64,000 nucleotides of DNA from Prorocentrum cordatum (Eukaryota > Sar > Dinophyceae > Prorocentrales > Prorocentraceae). Shown here in pieces: positions 10,601 through 18,570 of the stretch. The number at the start of each line of letters is the position of its first letter. Position 1 is the stretch's first letter. Made by a program: the position numbers and the translations under genes. The stretch is taken from positions 65,329 to 129,328 of the forward strand of contig CAUYUJ010022049.1 of NCBI GenBank assembly GCA_963575745.1. Reading direction: 5' to 3'. The notes beneath the pieces are model-generated. The model searched no databases, had not been told where the DNA came from, and was given only the letters and a program-made list of their open reading frames with translations.

Positions 10601-12985
10601 TCGAGCCTCACACACGTTGAGCAGTGCTGCCAACTCATCGAGAGCTGGGCCAGGAAGGCGAGACGTGTCCAACGGTGTCAGACGATCTACCCCCATCGCA
10701 CCACACTTCATACGATCAGATGCCTCTCGCAGGGTAACACCATCAAGAGGTGGAAGAGCCTCATCTGCAACACGTTGCCGAATCTCCTGAAAAAGCCCGT
10801 GTAGCTCGCTCAACGGCTGGCCAGACGGGCCCCAAAGAGAGACCCAGTGTTTCCTTTTATGATCCATGATGTCCTTGGGGTGCACCACTGATGTGCCGTT
10901 CACCTCCAAGGTGTCGCTGACAAGTGGCTGCTCACGAAGAGCCCTGTGCAGGGTACTCACTGCAGGCGCTGTCTCAGCCCAAGTGCGGAACTCACTCATT
11001 GCCTGGCTGAGAGCACGTCGCTGCGCCCGTCTAGCGACCTTGTCAGCTGCCTCTGAGACAATCTTGAGCTCCTCCAAGGAACTCTCACCGGTACGACCGA
11101 GAAACTGCAGCCAAAAGTCCCAAGAGTAGCGATCAGCTGGACGAACCACCTGGTGGCCGCGCTCGGGGGCCTCCTCCCTGAGACGTGCCACTGCATCCAC
11201 CAGGAGGAACTGCTGCTTGATGCCTGTATCCTTATCACGATATCTCGCCAGCGCACTAAGCACAGTAGACACACGCGTCCACCAACTGGCAATCTTATCC
11301 CTGAGTGCAACCTCTCTTGCAGGTTTAGCCTCCTGAACTTCTGTCTCAAGAAACTCGACAGCGTCGCCGCGCGATCTGCCGAGGGCGACCTGACCGTGAT
11401 GGGAGTGTACGGTCGACTCCACTGCCTGGAACCAGGCCGCGAACAGGGCTGAAACGAGGCCTGAATCGCTGGAGCAGAGCCTAAAGGCTACGGAGGAGGC
11501 AACAGCAGGAGCAGGAGGGCAGGCAGACGCAGGCAGAAACCCTACATCTTTCCGCTGTTCCGTCCACAGCTGCTCTGAAATCATGAAACTCACAGCTGGA
11601 GAAACGGGGGACCCTGAACTCTCCTCTGGTGGTGCGGACCCTGACTCGACAGGGGCGGTGCACGGGGTGGGGGTTTCATGCTGGACTGAATTCGACTGAG
11701 GCTGATCGACCACAGGGAAGGCAGGGGCGGTCGGGGCAGCCAGTCCGAAGTTGGCCTCGTGGATCCACGGGTCCTCCTCACTGCTGTCGGAGTCGGGGTC
11801 CTCACCACCGAAACCTGTTTCCGCCTCGCTGCCTACTCTACTGATGGGATCATGCGAAACACAACCAGTATGCTCAACCTTGCTACTGCTACAAAGTCCG
11901 AGCTGCTCACTAAACCACTCACGCACTTTACAATCACGACGCTCGCGTGCAACCTGCTGCGCAACCCTACGCTGAGCCTTGGCCTTACTAGCTTTGGACC
12001 CTGGGATCGGCTGCTTGGAAGGCCGAGCTACAATTGGCAACTGCTTAGGGAGAGCGAGCACACGAGTGAGCATCTGACTGCCTGAGGCGACTATCTCAAC
12101 GCTAAGACCGATGTGTGGCCTCCAGGGAACGTCAACAACAGCCGAAACAGATCTCAAATATGGCCTCGCAGCTTCATTGAATACTACAAAGTCAATGTGC
12201 GAAGATTTTTGCTTGCCGCCTGGTGTACAGGTAAACTCGGCGTCGGAGGTCCAGACAGATCCTCCAACTCGCGAAAGAAAGTCCGACCTTCTAAGGTCGG
12301 CTGGGGAAACATTCCAGTCAGCCAGAACTAGCCACGGCAAATGGATCGCCGTCAGCACGCTGCCTAGCTTGGCGAAACGATTCACATTCTGATGTGTGAA
12401 GCCCATGCCGGAGAGACCGTAGTAAATGAACACAGCGAGCGTGAAGCCCTTCATGTCTAAAAGGCATGGAAGAAACCCATCCAGGACTCCTCCACGCTCA
12501 GCCTGAAGTTGGGGACTCATGAGGGCGGCGTCGAGCATGCGAACAGGCCGATGATTGCGTGCCAGCAGCCACTCACCGCCTTCATTGGAATGCTGCTGAT
12601 CAGCCTTGGCATAGCGAGACTTGGGCCTGGCACCATTGTGGAGCAGGCGCAGTGATGAACTTTTAGCTTTGCCAATCCATTTCCGAGTATCTTGCTTGCT
12701 AACATGCGTCTCGCAGACGCCCAGGTAGTCGTGCGTGTCGCTGAGCTCGGTCAAGCGCCCCCAGGCCTTGTCGCCCATGCACGTCACGTTACTGAAGAAA
12801 ATCTTTGCAGTGAGGTCTGGCTGCTGCTGCGCACCCTGCTCACTGCTCCCCGAAATAGTAGAGGTGGTAGAAGTAGGCGCCGTACTGCTCGAGCCCTCTG
12901 AAGCAGTCGTGGCACCCACCTCGCTTGGTGTGGCCGTAGATGTACTGGTATCAAGCGCTGTAGTGGTGGCGGCGTCCGAGCCCAC
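7664..12985 (-). CDS. LINE ORF2 polyprotein: EEP endonuclease, RT, RNase H (element A)
   Basis: The open frame is 1773 codons from a GTG at 12985. The first in-frame ATG is codon 70, already inside the endonuclease. The EEP nuclease covers about 60-300: Asn66, Glu92, ADWN (222-225), SHIDF (262-266) and HIG at His291. The RT covers about 750-1060: motif A LIDLASFYD with Asp885, motif B IVQGLRAGTR (941-950), motif C WIDD with Asp977/978, then TAYLGG. A CCHC knuckle follows (C1335-x2-C1338-x8-H1347-x4-C1352). RNase H covers about 1425-1580: Asp1430, Glu1480, Asp1500, His1546/1548 and Asp1571. The C-terminus has C1655-x2-C1658 and then HPSH (1702-1706) with C1718-x2-C1721. It would nick target DNA, prime and copy the element RNA and degrade the hybrid. 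All expected catalytic positions I can see are present. Because it shares a frame with ORF1, readthrough of the ORF1 stop is the simplest way to express it. Confidence 0.93.
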   Translation of the reverse strand: MGSDAATTTALDTSTSTATPSEVGATTASEGSSSTAPTSTTSTISGSSEQGAQQQPDLTAKIFFSNVTCMGDKAWGRLTELSDTHDYLGVCETHVSKQDTRKWIGKAKSSSLRLLHNGARPKSRYAKADQQHSNEGGEWLLARNHRPVRMLDAALMSPQLQAERGGVLDGFLPCLLDMKGFTLAVFIYYGLSGMGFTHQNVNRFAKLGSVLTAIHLPWLVLADWNVSPADLRRSDFLSRVGGSVWTSDAEFTCTPGGKQKSSHIDFVVFNEAARPYLRSVSAVVDVPWRPHIGLSVEIVASGSQMLTRVLALPKQLPIVARPSKQPIPGSKASKAKAQRRVAQQVARERRDCKVREWFSEQLGLCSSSKVEHTGCVSHDPISRVGSEAETGFGGEDPDSDSSEEDPWIHEANFGLAAPTAPAFPVVDQPQSNSVQHETPTPCTAPVESGSAPPEESSGSPVSPAVSFMISEQLWTEQRKDVGFLPASACPPAPAVASSVAFRLCSSDSGLVSALFAAWFQAVESTVHSHHGQVALGRSRGDAVEFLETEVQEAKPAREVALRDKIASWWTRVSTVLSALARYRDKDTGIKQQFLLVDAVARLREEAPERGHQVVRPADRYSWDFWLQFLGRTGESSLEELKIVSEAADKVARRAQRRALSQAMSEFRTWAETAPAVSTLHRALREQPLVSDTLEVNGTSVVHPKDIMDHKRKHWVSLWGPSGQPLSELHGLFQEIRQRVADEALPPLDGVTLREASDRMKCGAMGVDRLTPLDTSRLPGPALDELAALLNVCEARQVWPHQLMLTIGTLLPKKLKGDRVIGLLPHLARLWSAAREVHVRTWTDQCEAHWDAAIRGNSAIREVFLRAIDEELAVRLSTEYGHGLIDLASFYDTIGWLLLGQTALKLNFPAEILGLELLQCMASRCVRQAGAYSAPFDPTRSIVQGLRAGTRFAKCVTYHIMARITTVHVDMAHRLWIDDLSQSYRASRRAMVSKMVQCLSDTCEAIQSAGLQVSPKSVILCTRMCDAKVIARRLRLRGYHINAVGQTAYLGGDMGGGKRHARATRTARTAKHNRMSRKVLQYARATRRYGLTSRLEQQGAQAAGTYGHQIHGLFGQQMLQVRRKVANAVAPRLSGRCLTTLLDLRAHQRDPAFKMPVDCLRLWLSCWTSAPHIRSGINQSWRRLAQELRGMSPERRHRFIRGPQGTVITYLLEAGWDPISPSEWHIPSDNTGMVNSWEFKVENLTGFSCIDIPQQFFTEFTRTIQRQLWFEASSHFDGAGMEQGVHNASYRQLLRQLEAAPGGRRLAGLLLASAAGAAWPRARRQQRSKQSISEFCTRCKECKETSFHRIWECTGRKPHEIYELSDEFAARAQTGREAEACFWVRGLIPEPWLEVPKPIQSEDWTCHGIHGFDEACFPHGSEDNPTYVFGDASGGKDTSDAALRRVGLAVAVYSELTPDMMIEIGIWGGLPGDVQTVARGELYALYLTVRGGSGHVIFVTDNAAVCSGWYSGHPASPSGENADLWFLIGTVLKARGSQLKVTVIFVHSHQEAIDMCQRRTPVPFILGNAVADELAGVAASTFRVQDDVRARVYRTERMAYLVRMRILLSTLEAIESEQNSEGPRPRLRHPGPRPPAPAVCSMFSSQHQLSESGLSCNRCKGSTSQAQKKAWLDSPCFPLSTGDGVVWEPPPGLRVHVGGGYAHPSHHLKYHAGLGVWFCTTCGSFAAEQLAKLSKECEPKRSRQDYLNRIQQGLWPKQYSKAERAKRAAAGKPV

Positions 12986-13015
12986 AGCGGCGCTGGCGCT
13001 GGTGAGCTCCGCCGT

Positions 13016-13027
13016 GGATAGTCACTC
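13016..13027 (-). promoter_or_regulatory. candidate stop-codon readthrough site, TGA CTA
   Basis: On the minus strand the ORF1 end reads AAG AAG GAG TGA CTA TCC ACG. TGA (13024-13022) lies in the same frame as ORF2, 13 codons before the GTG at 12985. UGA followed by CUA is an established leaky stop context in other eukaryotic systems. I infer its use here; alternatives are non-AUG initiation, re-initiation downstream, or a simple nonsense mutation in a formerly fused ORF. Confidence 0.5.
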
Positions 13028-14182
13028 CTTCTTGGCAGCTGCAGGGCCGCCAGCGGCAGCAGCTGTGGGCACAGGATCCGCAGCCGCACCTCCGCCCGCG
13101 GGGGCAGCTGAGGCTGCACCTGCGCCCTTGCCGTCGCTCTTGCCCTTGAGGTCCGCTGCGGCCTGCGCCTTCTGGACCGCCTCGAACTTGGCCTGTGATA
13201 GCCTCGCCGCCTCGCGCCTGATCTCCTCCGACGGTGGCTCAGCGGCTGGGACAGGCCCCGCTGTGTCAGCAACTGTAGGCTCCGTCGTCGGCTCCTTGGC
13301 CTGTGTGGCCGCGTCCTGGCCCTCTTGCGTCTTCCTCTTTTTGCCCATGCGCTCCTCCACGTCTTTCTTGACCGAGTCCAGCTTGGCCATGAACGCCTGG
13401 AGCTCCGAGTCCTTCGCGGCAAAGGACTCCTGCATACCCTGCAGCTCCTTCTTGAGATTGCGGAGGGCGATCTTGTCCGATTCCTCGCACTCCCACTCCT
13501 CAAACTTGTCGAAAACCTCGGGGTTCATGTGAACCCGAAAGTGCATGCCCTTGCCCTGCTCAGCCGTGTCAGCAGCTGCCCTGACGCCCTCTGCTTGAGC
13601 AAGGGCACGCGTAGCACTCTTCTTATCCGCTTCAGCTTTGGCTAGCGCCAGGGCGGCCTCCTGCTCCTTGGCCTCGGCGCTCAGGAGCTGGCGCCTGAGG
13701 CGGAGCACCTGGCTCACCAGCTGCTCGTGCCGATGGCTCGCCTGCCTCCAGGCGCCGTCGGCGCGCTTCACCGACTCCACGGCTGAGAACTCGGCTGCCG
13801 CAGCCTGAGACTTCAGCTTCGTGCGCTGCTCGATCAGGACTGCCTTCAGCTCGGGGTCGTTGCTGCACTCGGCAGCCTTGGCCAACAGTCCGTCGAGGTT
13901 CTTGGTGGCCTGGTCCTTGGCGCGCCGCCTCCCTGGGCTGCGATGGCGAGGGCCTTGGCCTGGAGTACCTGCCTCACTCCCCTGGTCGTCGATGTGCTCC
14001 ACGTCGCCGTCGAAAGAGACGCGCCTATCAACGGACGGCGCTCTAGACTGGGACGGGTCGTAGAGCTTCACCTGCTTGCCACAGGTCAGGCACTTCTTGT
14101 CGTTGGCCATCAGCTTGGAATTGTACTCGCATGTCTTGCAGTGAATGCACCTGCTCCAGGGGTACTTGGATGCACCCCCCAT
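13022..14182 (-). CDS. LINE ORF1, zinc-ribbon and coiled-coil protein (element A)
   Basis: I chose ATG 14180-14182 (MGGASKYPWSRC) because it sits just before the Cys cluster. The frame is open further upstream to 14554, but only through poly-Leu encoded by a (TCC)n tract. The protein is 386 aa. A putative zinc ribbon C12-x2-C15..C31-x2-C34 is followed by a basic linker, a long Ala/Glu/Lys/Gln-rich coiled-coil region (about 90-310, containing RLRRQLLSAEAKEQEAALAL) and an Ala/Pro/Gly-rich tail ending KKE. ORF1 proteins of LINEs bind element RNA and form particles with ORF2, and this organisation fits that role. The stop codon TGA (13024-13022) is in frame with ORF2. Element C carries a counterpart with the same C-x2-C..C-x2-C layout. 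Confidence 0.8.
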   Translation of the reverse strand: MGGASKYPWSRCIHCKTCEYNSKLMANDKKCLTCGKQVKLYDPSQSRAPSVDRRVSFDGDVEHIDDQGSEAGTPGQGPRHRSPGRRRAKDQATKNLDGLLAKAAECSNDPELKAVLIEQRTKLKSQAAAAEFSAVESVKRADGAWRQASHRHEQLVSQVLRLRRQLLSAEAKEQEAALALAKAEADKKSATRALAQAEGVRAAADTAEQGKGMHFRVHMNPEVFDKFEEWECEESDKIALRNLKKELQGMQESFAAKDSELQAFMAKLDSVKKDVEERMGKKRKTQEGQDAATQAKEPTTEPTVADTAGPVPAAEPPSEEIRREAARLSQAKFEAVQKAQAAADLKGKSDGKGAGAASAAPAGGGAAADPVPTAAAAGGPAAAKKE

Positions 14183-14330
14183 CGCGAAATCTCCTGTCTT
14201 CGTTGACGCCTCCTGCTGTGGGCCCAGCAGGGAGCGAAATCCCCCAAGCACTGCGTGGAAGTGCAGGAGAGGCCGAAACACGTGCCCTGCGCACGGGGGC
14301 GAGGGGCTTGGTGCTCCAGCCCAAATTGCT

Positions 14331-14400
14331 TGAGGGAGGAGGAGGAGGAGGAAGAGGAGGAGGAGGAGGAGGAGAAAGAGGAGGAGGGGGAGGAGGAGGA
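14331..14400. repeat. (GGA)n tract upstream of element A ORF1
   Basis: GGA triplets with a few AAG interruptions; on the sense strand of element A this is (TCC)n. Beyond it, 14400-14700 holds no gene. It contains two diverged roughly 73-bp direct units sharing TTCAACAC.ACG and ATCCTGAA.C. Confidence 0.88.
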
Positions 14401-14697
14401 CCACTGTAAACCCAAGAGTCATCAACGATGTTGGAAGAAACCCTCCCTCCAAGCTCCCTCGTCGTAGGCCCTTACAACGGTTCATGACCATTGAAGGAAC
14501 TGCCGATTTGCCCTGTAGCATACCAAAACATGGTTCTCGGGATTTCAACACCACGGATCAAGCGGACTGTTGCGTCTTGACAATCCTGAACCGCACCAGA
14601 ACGCGAGTCCTAGGACTTCAACACAACGAATCCAAATAGTTGTTGCACCCGCATGATCCTGAATCTTTTCGAAACACCATCCCTGCCACGCTGATGA

Positions 14698-14885
14698 TGG
14701 GAATCCGTGAAACCCTTGTACATTGTGTAAACCATGTGCGCGGCACGATTGCGAGAGCCACATGTTGAAAGCGACCCGTCATCAATCCGTGAAACTGCCG
14801 CATTTGTTATAACAACGAATGTGCACCGCGGTGCGAATTTTGCAAACGAATGTGCGCCGCGCTAAGGCTAGAGCCACATGTTGAA
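14698..14885 (+). repeat. 84-bp repeat family, two diverged copies
   Basis: Core sequences are ATCCGTGAAAC, CGAATGTGCGCCGCGCTAA and GAGCCACATGTTGAAA. The same family recurs at 15585-15745 in the same orientation and at 30260-30665 in the opposite orientation, where the period is a clean 83-84 bp. Confidence 0.75.
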
Positions 14886-14888
14886 ATC

Positions 14889-15443
14889 ATGTTCGGGTTA
14901 AACCCTTGCCCCAGAAAGGAAAGTGGGAAGGTGCAAGAAGGTGCACAAGGACGAGAACTTGGCGGACATCGGCGAGCTGCAGGGCTTGGCCCACTGGCGC
15001 AACACCGCCCCGAAGGACGCCAGGGATGGCGGGCGGCGGCCGGGTGGGCGGCGGGAGAGGCGCTGCGCAGGCCCCGCTCGCCGATGTCCTCGTCAATCGC
15101 AGAGACCTCCGGATCAAGAAGGTGCACAAGGACGAGAACTTGGCGGACATCGGGACGAAAGCCGTCAGCGTCATAATGCAGGAGACTTTGATGAAGTCGA
15201 TGAATTTCAGAGAGGCCACAGGACGGCACCCGAAGGCACTGAAGATTGCCAGAGAAGCGGTCGAGCAGGAAGCGGGCAGCACCGCGCTGGCCGACGAGCA
15301 CGACTGAGAGCGACCTTTCTGCGACCATGGGCGTTTGAGTTCAGAATGGCAGCGGTTAGAGCGTGGCCTGTCCTGCGAAGACAGGATGCGGCCAAGGAGG
15401 GGCGTTCGGGTTAAACCCCTGCCCCAGGAAGGAAAGTAGGAAG
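14889..15443. repeat. direct repeat flanking the Copia fragment
   Basis: TTCGGGTTAAACCCTTGCCC (14890) and TTCGGGTTAAACCCCTGCCC (15407) each continue into a matching GAAGGAAAGT.GGAAG. The copies are about 517 bp apart and bracket the Copia remnant. Each contains the palindrome GGGTTAAACCC. They could be LTR remnants or the edges of a duplicated host unit. Confidence 0.65.
14938..15307 (+). pseudogene. Ty1/Copia polyprotein fragment (RNase H C-terminus)
   Basis: From about 15095 the frame reads VNRRDLRIKKVHKDENLADI then GTKAVS, followed by about 50 helical residues ending LADEHD and a TGA at 15307. ENLADIGTK matches the well-known end of Copia-type RNase H (typically ..ENLADILTK..). A second partial copy of KKVHKDENLADIG is encoded at 14943-14975 in another frame, so the fragment is internally duplicated around a GC-rich segment. 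Nothing of the RT, integrase or gag remains nearby. It is a dead remnant, and the assignment rests on this short motif. Confidence 0.65.
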
Positions 15444-15509
15444 CAGCATGGCAGTTTAGCATGGTCGTTGGGTGCAGCATGCAGCACGGCCGGCCGGCAG
15501 AGAGACAGA

Positions 15510-15530
15510 CCGGAAACGTTTTGGCTCAAG
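15510..15530 (+). other. possible degenerate spliced-leader relic
   Basis: TTTTGGCTCAAG (15519-15530) exactly matches the 3' 12 nt of the dinoflagellate SL. The preceding nine bases CCGGAAACG match CCGTAGCCA at five, giving 17 of 21 overall. It may mark an old retroposed transcript end. Confidence 0.45.
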
Positions 15531-15584
15531 AGCGCAAGGGAGAAAAAGCAATACCTCCTCAACAAATCAACCCACCCGCAATCC

Positions 15585-15745
15585 GTCAAACTCTTGCAAA
15601 TGTTGTAAACGAATGCGCGCCGTGCTAAGGCGAGAACCACATGTTGAAAACGACCCGCCCTCCATCCGTGAAGCCTTGTAAACGTTGTAAACGAATGTGC
15701 GCCGCGCTAAAGCGAGAACCACATTTTGAAACTGACCAACCCTCC
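15585..15745 (+). repeat. 84-bp repeat family, two copies
   Basis: AACGAATGCGCGCCGTGCTAA..GAACCACATGTTGAAAACGA recurs after 80-84 bp. One frame reads REPHVENDPPSIREAL, which also appears on the minus strand of the array at 30260-30665. Confidence 0.85.
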
Positions 15746-15889
15746 ATGTGTGAAGTTGATCACTGTTTAAGCTTCAGGATCATAACCGGTGAGGAAGCCT
15801 CAAGCGCAACGCCCAGCCCGCACTGAACACTTGCCTCGGAGTGCGACAAGGAGAAGTTGTTGACAAGGAAAAGAAATGGAGGATAAAGA

Positions 15890-16219
15890 CGAAGAGGAGG
15901 AGGAAGAGGAGGAGGAAGAGGAGGAGGAGAAAGAGGAGGAGGAGGAAGAGGAGAAAAACGGAAACGAGGAGGAGGAAGAGGAGGAACAGGAGAAAGAGGA
16001 GGAAGAGGAGGAGGAGGAGGAGGAGGATAATTAGGAGAAGGAAGAAGAGGATGAGGAGGAGGAGGAGGAGGAAGAGGGGCAGAGGGAGGGAGGAGGAGGA
16101 GGAAGAGGAGGAGGAGGAGGAGGAGGAGGAGGAGGAGCAGGACGCGGAGGGGGTGGGGGAAGAGGAGGAGGAGGAGGAGGAGGAGTTCTCTCTTTCTTTC
16201 TCTCTCTCTCTCTCTCTCC
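15890..16219. repeat. (GGA)n followed by (TC)n
   Basis: GGA/GAA triplets to about 16186, then CT dinucleotides to 16219. It lies beyond the 3' end of element D1. The interval 16220-16676 holds no recognisable gene. Confidence 0.9.
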
Positions 16220-16676
16220 CCGCCCATTCAAACCAAATCCCACAAACCGTTTCAAGGAAAATTGATCCTGGGCTGGGGGGGGGGACAGCTGTGCATTCCC
16301 ATCCCTCCCTGGTGATTTGCAAGCCTGCGAGGGCTGATGCCCGCAGACTGGGGCCAGCGCGGGGGTGCGGCACGATGCCGAAAGGCCACTCACGACGCCA
16401 GGACCCAGCACAACACGAACGAGTCAGCCACATCTGTGAACCACACCTTGCGATGCTCCTCCGCGGCGTCATCGATGATGAGGTTTTCAATCTCTGACAT
16501 CGGGGTGGGGAGGAAGGTGTCATTGTCATCTGTGGGCTCATACTCAACTAGGTACTTCACTGCGTCATCGATGTAGACGCCATACTAGACATGGAATGTA
16601 TGATCTGGCCCCTGCCGAGGAACAACTATCCCCGTCATAAGGGAACTGCGGCAGGGGCCTCGACTGTGTGAATGAC

Positions 16677-17411
16677 TCACTTACGTCCCCGAGCTCCACC
16701 TCCAAGCTGCCTCACTATGTTGCCTCTTGGGGCCCGCCCTCCAAGTAGCTGACTTCCCATGCTCCTCAACGCCTCCGCGAAGAGGGTCTCCACTGGCACG
16801 AGCGCCCCCTGCAGCTTGTGCATCTCCGTCGGCTTCTCCGTCGGGCTGAGGCTGTGCAGCTCGCTGTCCTTCTCTTCCACCGCCTTCAGGAGTGTCTCGT
16901 TCACTGCCTGATCCTTGGAGAGCAGCACCTCTCCGTGGAAGCTGTACATACTGCGGACCTTGCTCTCCTTCCCTGGCTTGTCGAACGTCGGCAGCACCAT
17001 CAGCTCTAGGATCCATTTCTCCGCGTCCTGGGGTGCGCCGTGCTCCAACATGGCCTGCAGTCGCTTGAGCGCCGCTAAGACGCCCTGGAGGCGGGGGGAG
17101 GCGTCCTTGTGCTCGTAGCTCGAGATAGCGCCGAGAGCCCCGAAAAGGCAGTGGAACGCTGGCGTGCCTATGTCTGCCCCCTCCGCCGCCTCCTTGCGTT
17201 TCTGCACGAAGGCCTGGAAGCTGCCGCCGATGGCCTTCACGATCGGCGTTTTCTTGGCGATGAGCGATGTGCGGTGCGCTTCGTTCTCGAGCGTGCGTAC
17301 TCGGCCTTCCAACTGGATCAGCAGCGCCTGCATGGTGGCCATCGTGCTGTCCACCTCGTCCTCGTCCTCGTCCATCCCGTCTGCCCCTGCCTTGTGCTTC
17401 TTGGACGCCAA
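16677..17411 (-). CDS. C-terminal acidic/helical protein of element D1
   Basis: The 244-codon frame begins at a TTG (17411). An acidic patch (DGMDEDEDEVD) is followed by a helical region (MATMQALLIQLEGRVRTLENE) and a globular-looking middle containing FQAFVQKRKEA and HCLFGALGAISSYEHKD, then a Gly/Arg-rich tail ending GGGARGRK. There is no ATG before the acidic patch. The zinc-finger frame upstream runs into this one across a run of six G, so it was probably the C-terminal part of the RT polyprotein or a closely coupled downstream ORF. I do not recognise the fold; a nucleic-acid-binding, gag-like role is a guess. Confidence 0.6.
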   Translation of the reverse strand: MASKKHKAGADGMDEDEDEVDSTMATMQALLIQLEGRVRTLENEAHRTSLIAKKTPIVKAIGGSFQAFVQKRKEAAEGADIGTPAFHCLFGALGAISSYEHKDASPRLQGVLAALKRLQAMLEHGAPQDAEKWILELMVLPTFDKPGKESKVRSMYSFHGEVLLSKDQAVNETLLKAVEEKDSELHSLSPTEKPTEMHKLQGALVPVETLFAEALRSMGSQLLGGRAPRGNIVRQLGGGARGRK

Positions 17412-17439
17412 GCCCCCCGCCCCTCATATACTGCTTCTC

Positions 17440-18570
17440 GCACTTGCTGCTCGCGCACCAGAGCGTGCTATCCACGACTGCGGTGCCTCGCTCATCCTGC
17501 TGCAGCTCTCTGATGTAGAAGGAGGGTGCGAGAAGCGGTTGAAGGTGATCTCTGCAATGCTTGACGAAATCGGCTACGGTGGTGGAGACCTCGAGGCAGA
17601 GGGGGCACTTGAGACTGGAGGGCTCCTCGAGTGGACTGGCATATCTGGCCCTCGACTTAGGACAGTACCCTCGTGTCATGCTTGCTGCTATATGTTGCCG
17701 TGCTATTTCTTTGCCTTTGAACGTAATTTCGCAAATCATAAATTGATTGGTCGTCGTCAATACTTTTCCGGTATGTGCTTTGCCGTGACTGCCCCCAGGC
17801 GGCGCTGCGATATGTGCGTGCAGCTGCTTTTTTTGTGGGCCATGTAGTGCCGCATAGTGTGCCATCTTCTTTGGTCTCCATGCATCTGCACTTGCCTCCA
17901 GAGTCGCCGGCCTGAGCAAGCTCGTCGGTGGCAGCAGTGAGGAGAGAAAACCTTGCGCGGAGCTCGTCAACGTCGAGCCTCACAAACTCGTGACAGCCCG
18001 TGAAAAGAAAGTCGAAAGTACTCTGATATTCGTCAAGGCTGGCTCCCGACTCCGTGGCCGTGAGCGCGTCAAGATCTTGCTGGGCTTGTCGAGCCCATGG
18101 ATTAGCTCGCTCTGGAACTCGCCCATCTACAAAGGCGGGCCCATCAAACTTGGTCGGGCCAAATACTGCAGATAAAAGCTGGGAATTATCCTCATCTTCA
18201 CGAGTTTCTGCAACCACTTAATTCGTCGGGTCCTGAGTTCCAAAAACAGCGGGGCAAACCTGAACTTCCTCATCACCTCCTCATGCTTGATCGTCTTGAC
18301 GTGTCCTCCTCCCTCCTCCGATTTAGCGGTCCCGTGGAGGATGGCTCTGCACTTCTTCAGGATGAAATCTGGAGATGTCCGCAGGAGTGAATGTGGCCGA
18401 CTGTAGGCCTCCGAGATACCTGATGTGGTACTTGGTCTTGCCTGCAATACCTGCGGCCTCGCCAGCGCATAGGCGTCTCTGAAGAGCGCGGGCACCTCTG
18501 CCTCGAAAGTAGCAGACATTCTCCTGCTTCGCGATGTTCTGTCCCGCTCCCACGACCCCCAGCCCCTCAT
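17440..18570 (-). pseudogene. RT thumb and C2H2-like zinc fingers of element D1
   Basis: Pieces in at least three frames give a coherent protein: FAPLFLELRTRRIKWLQKL (typical LINE RT thumb), NPWARQAQQDLDALTATES, a Cys-rich segment (CRCMETKEDGTLCG), HIAASMTRGYC, and a clear finger CPLCLEVSTTVADFVKHC with a following RDH. The order matches D2. Frame changes near 18217 and 17900 break it. Confidence 0.7.

Larger units (their letters stand above)
7664..14182 (-). mobile_element. LINE element A, both reading frames intact
   Basis: ORF1 (14182-13022) and ORF2 (12985-7664) lie in order on the minus strand with no internal stop or frameshift, except the single TGA between them in a shared frame. The encoded set is a zinc-ribbon ORF1, then EEP endonuclease, RT, CCHC knuckle, RNase H and a C-terminal Cys/His module. 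This is the domain order of I-type LINEs. (TCC)n tracts on the sense strand flank both sides (14331-14400 and 7400-7604). I found no SL sequence at its 5' side. It is the only element in the window that could still be active. Confidence 0.85.

Noticed and set aside
12735-13532. Plus-strand 265-codon frame opposite element A ORF1
   Set aside because: It is a shadow of the Ala-rich ORF1 coding region on the other strand. The minus frame has the zinc ribbon and LINE context.
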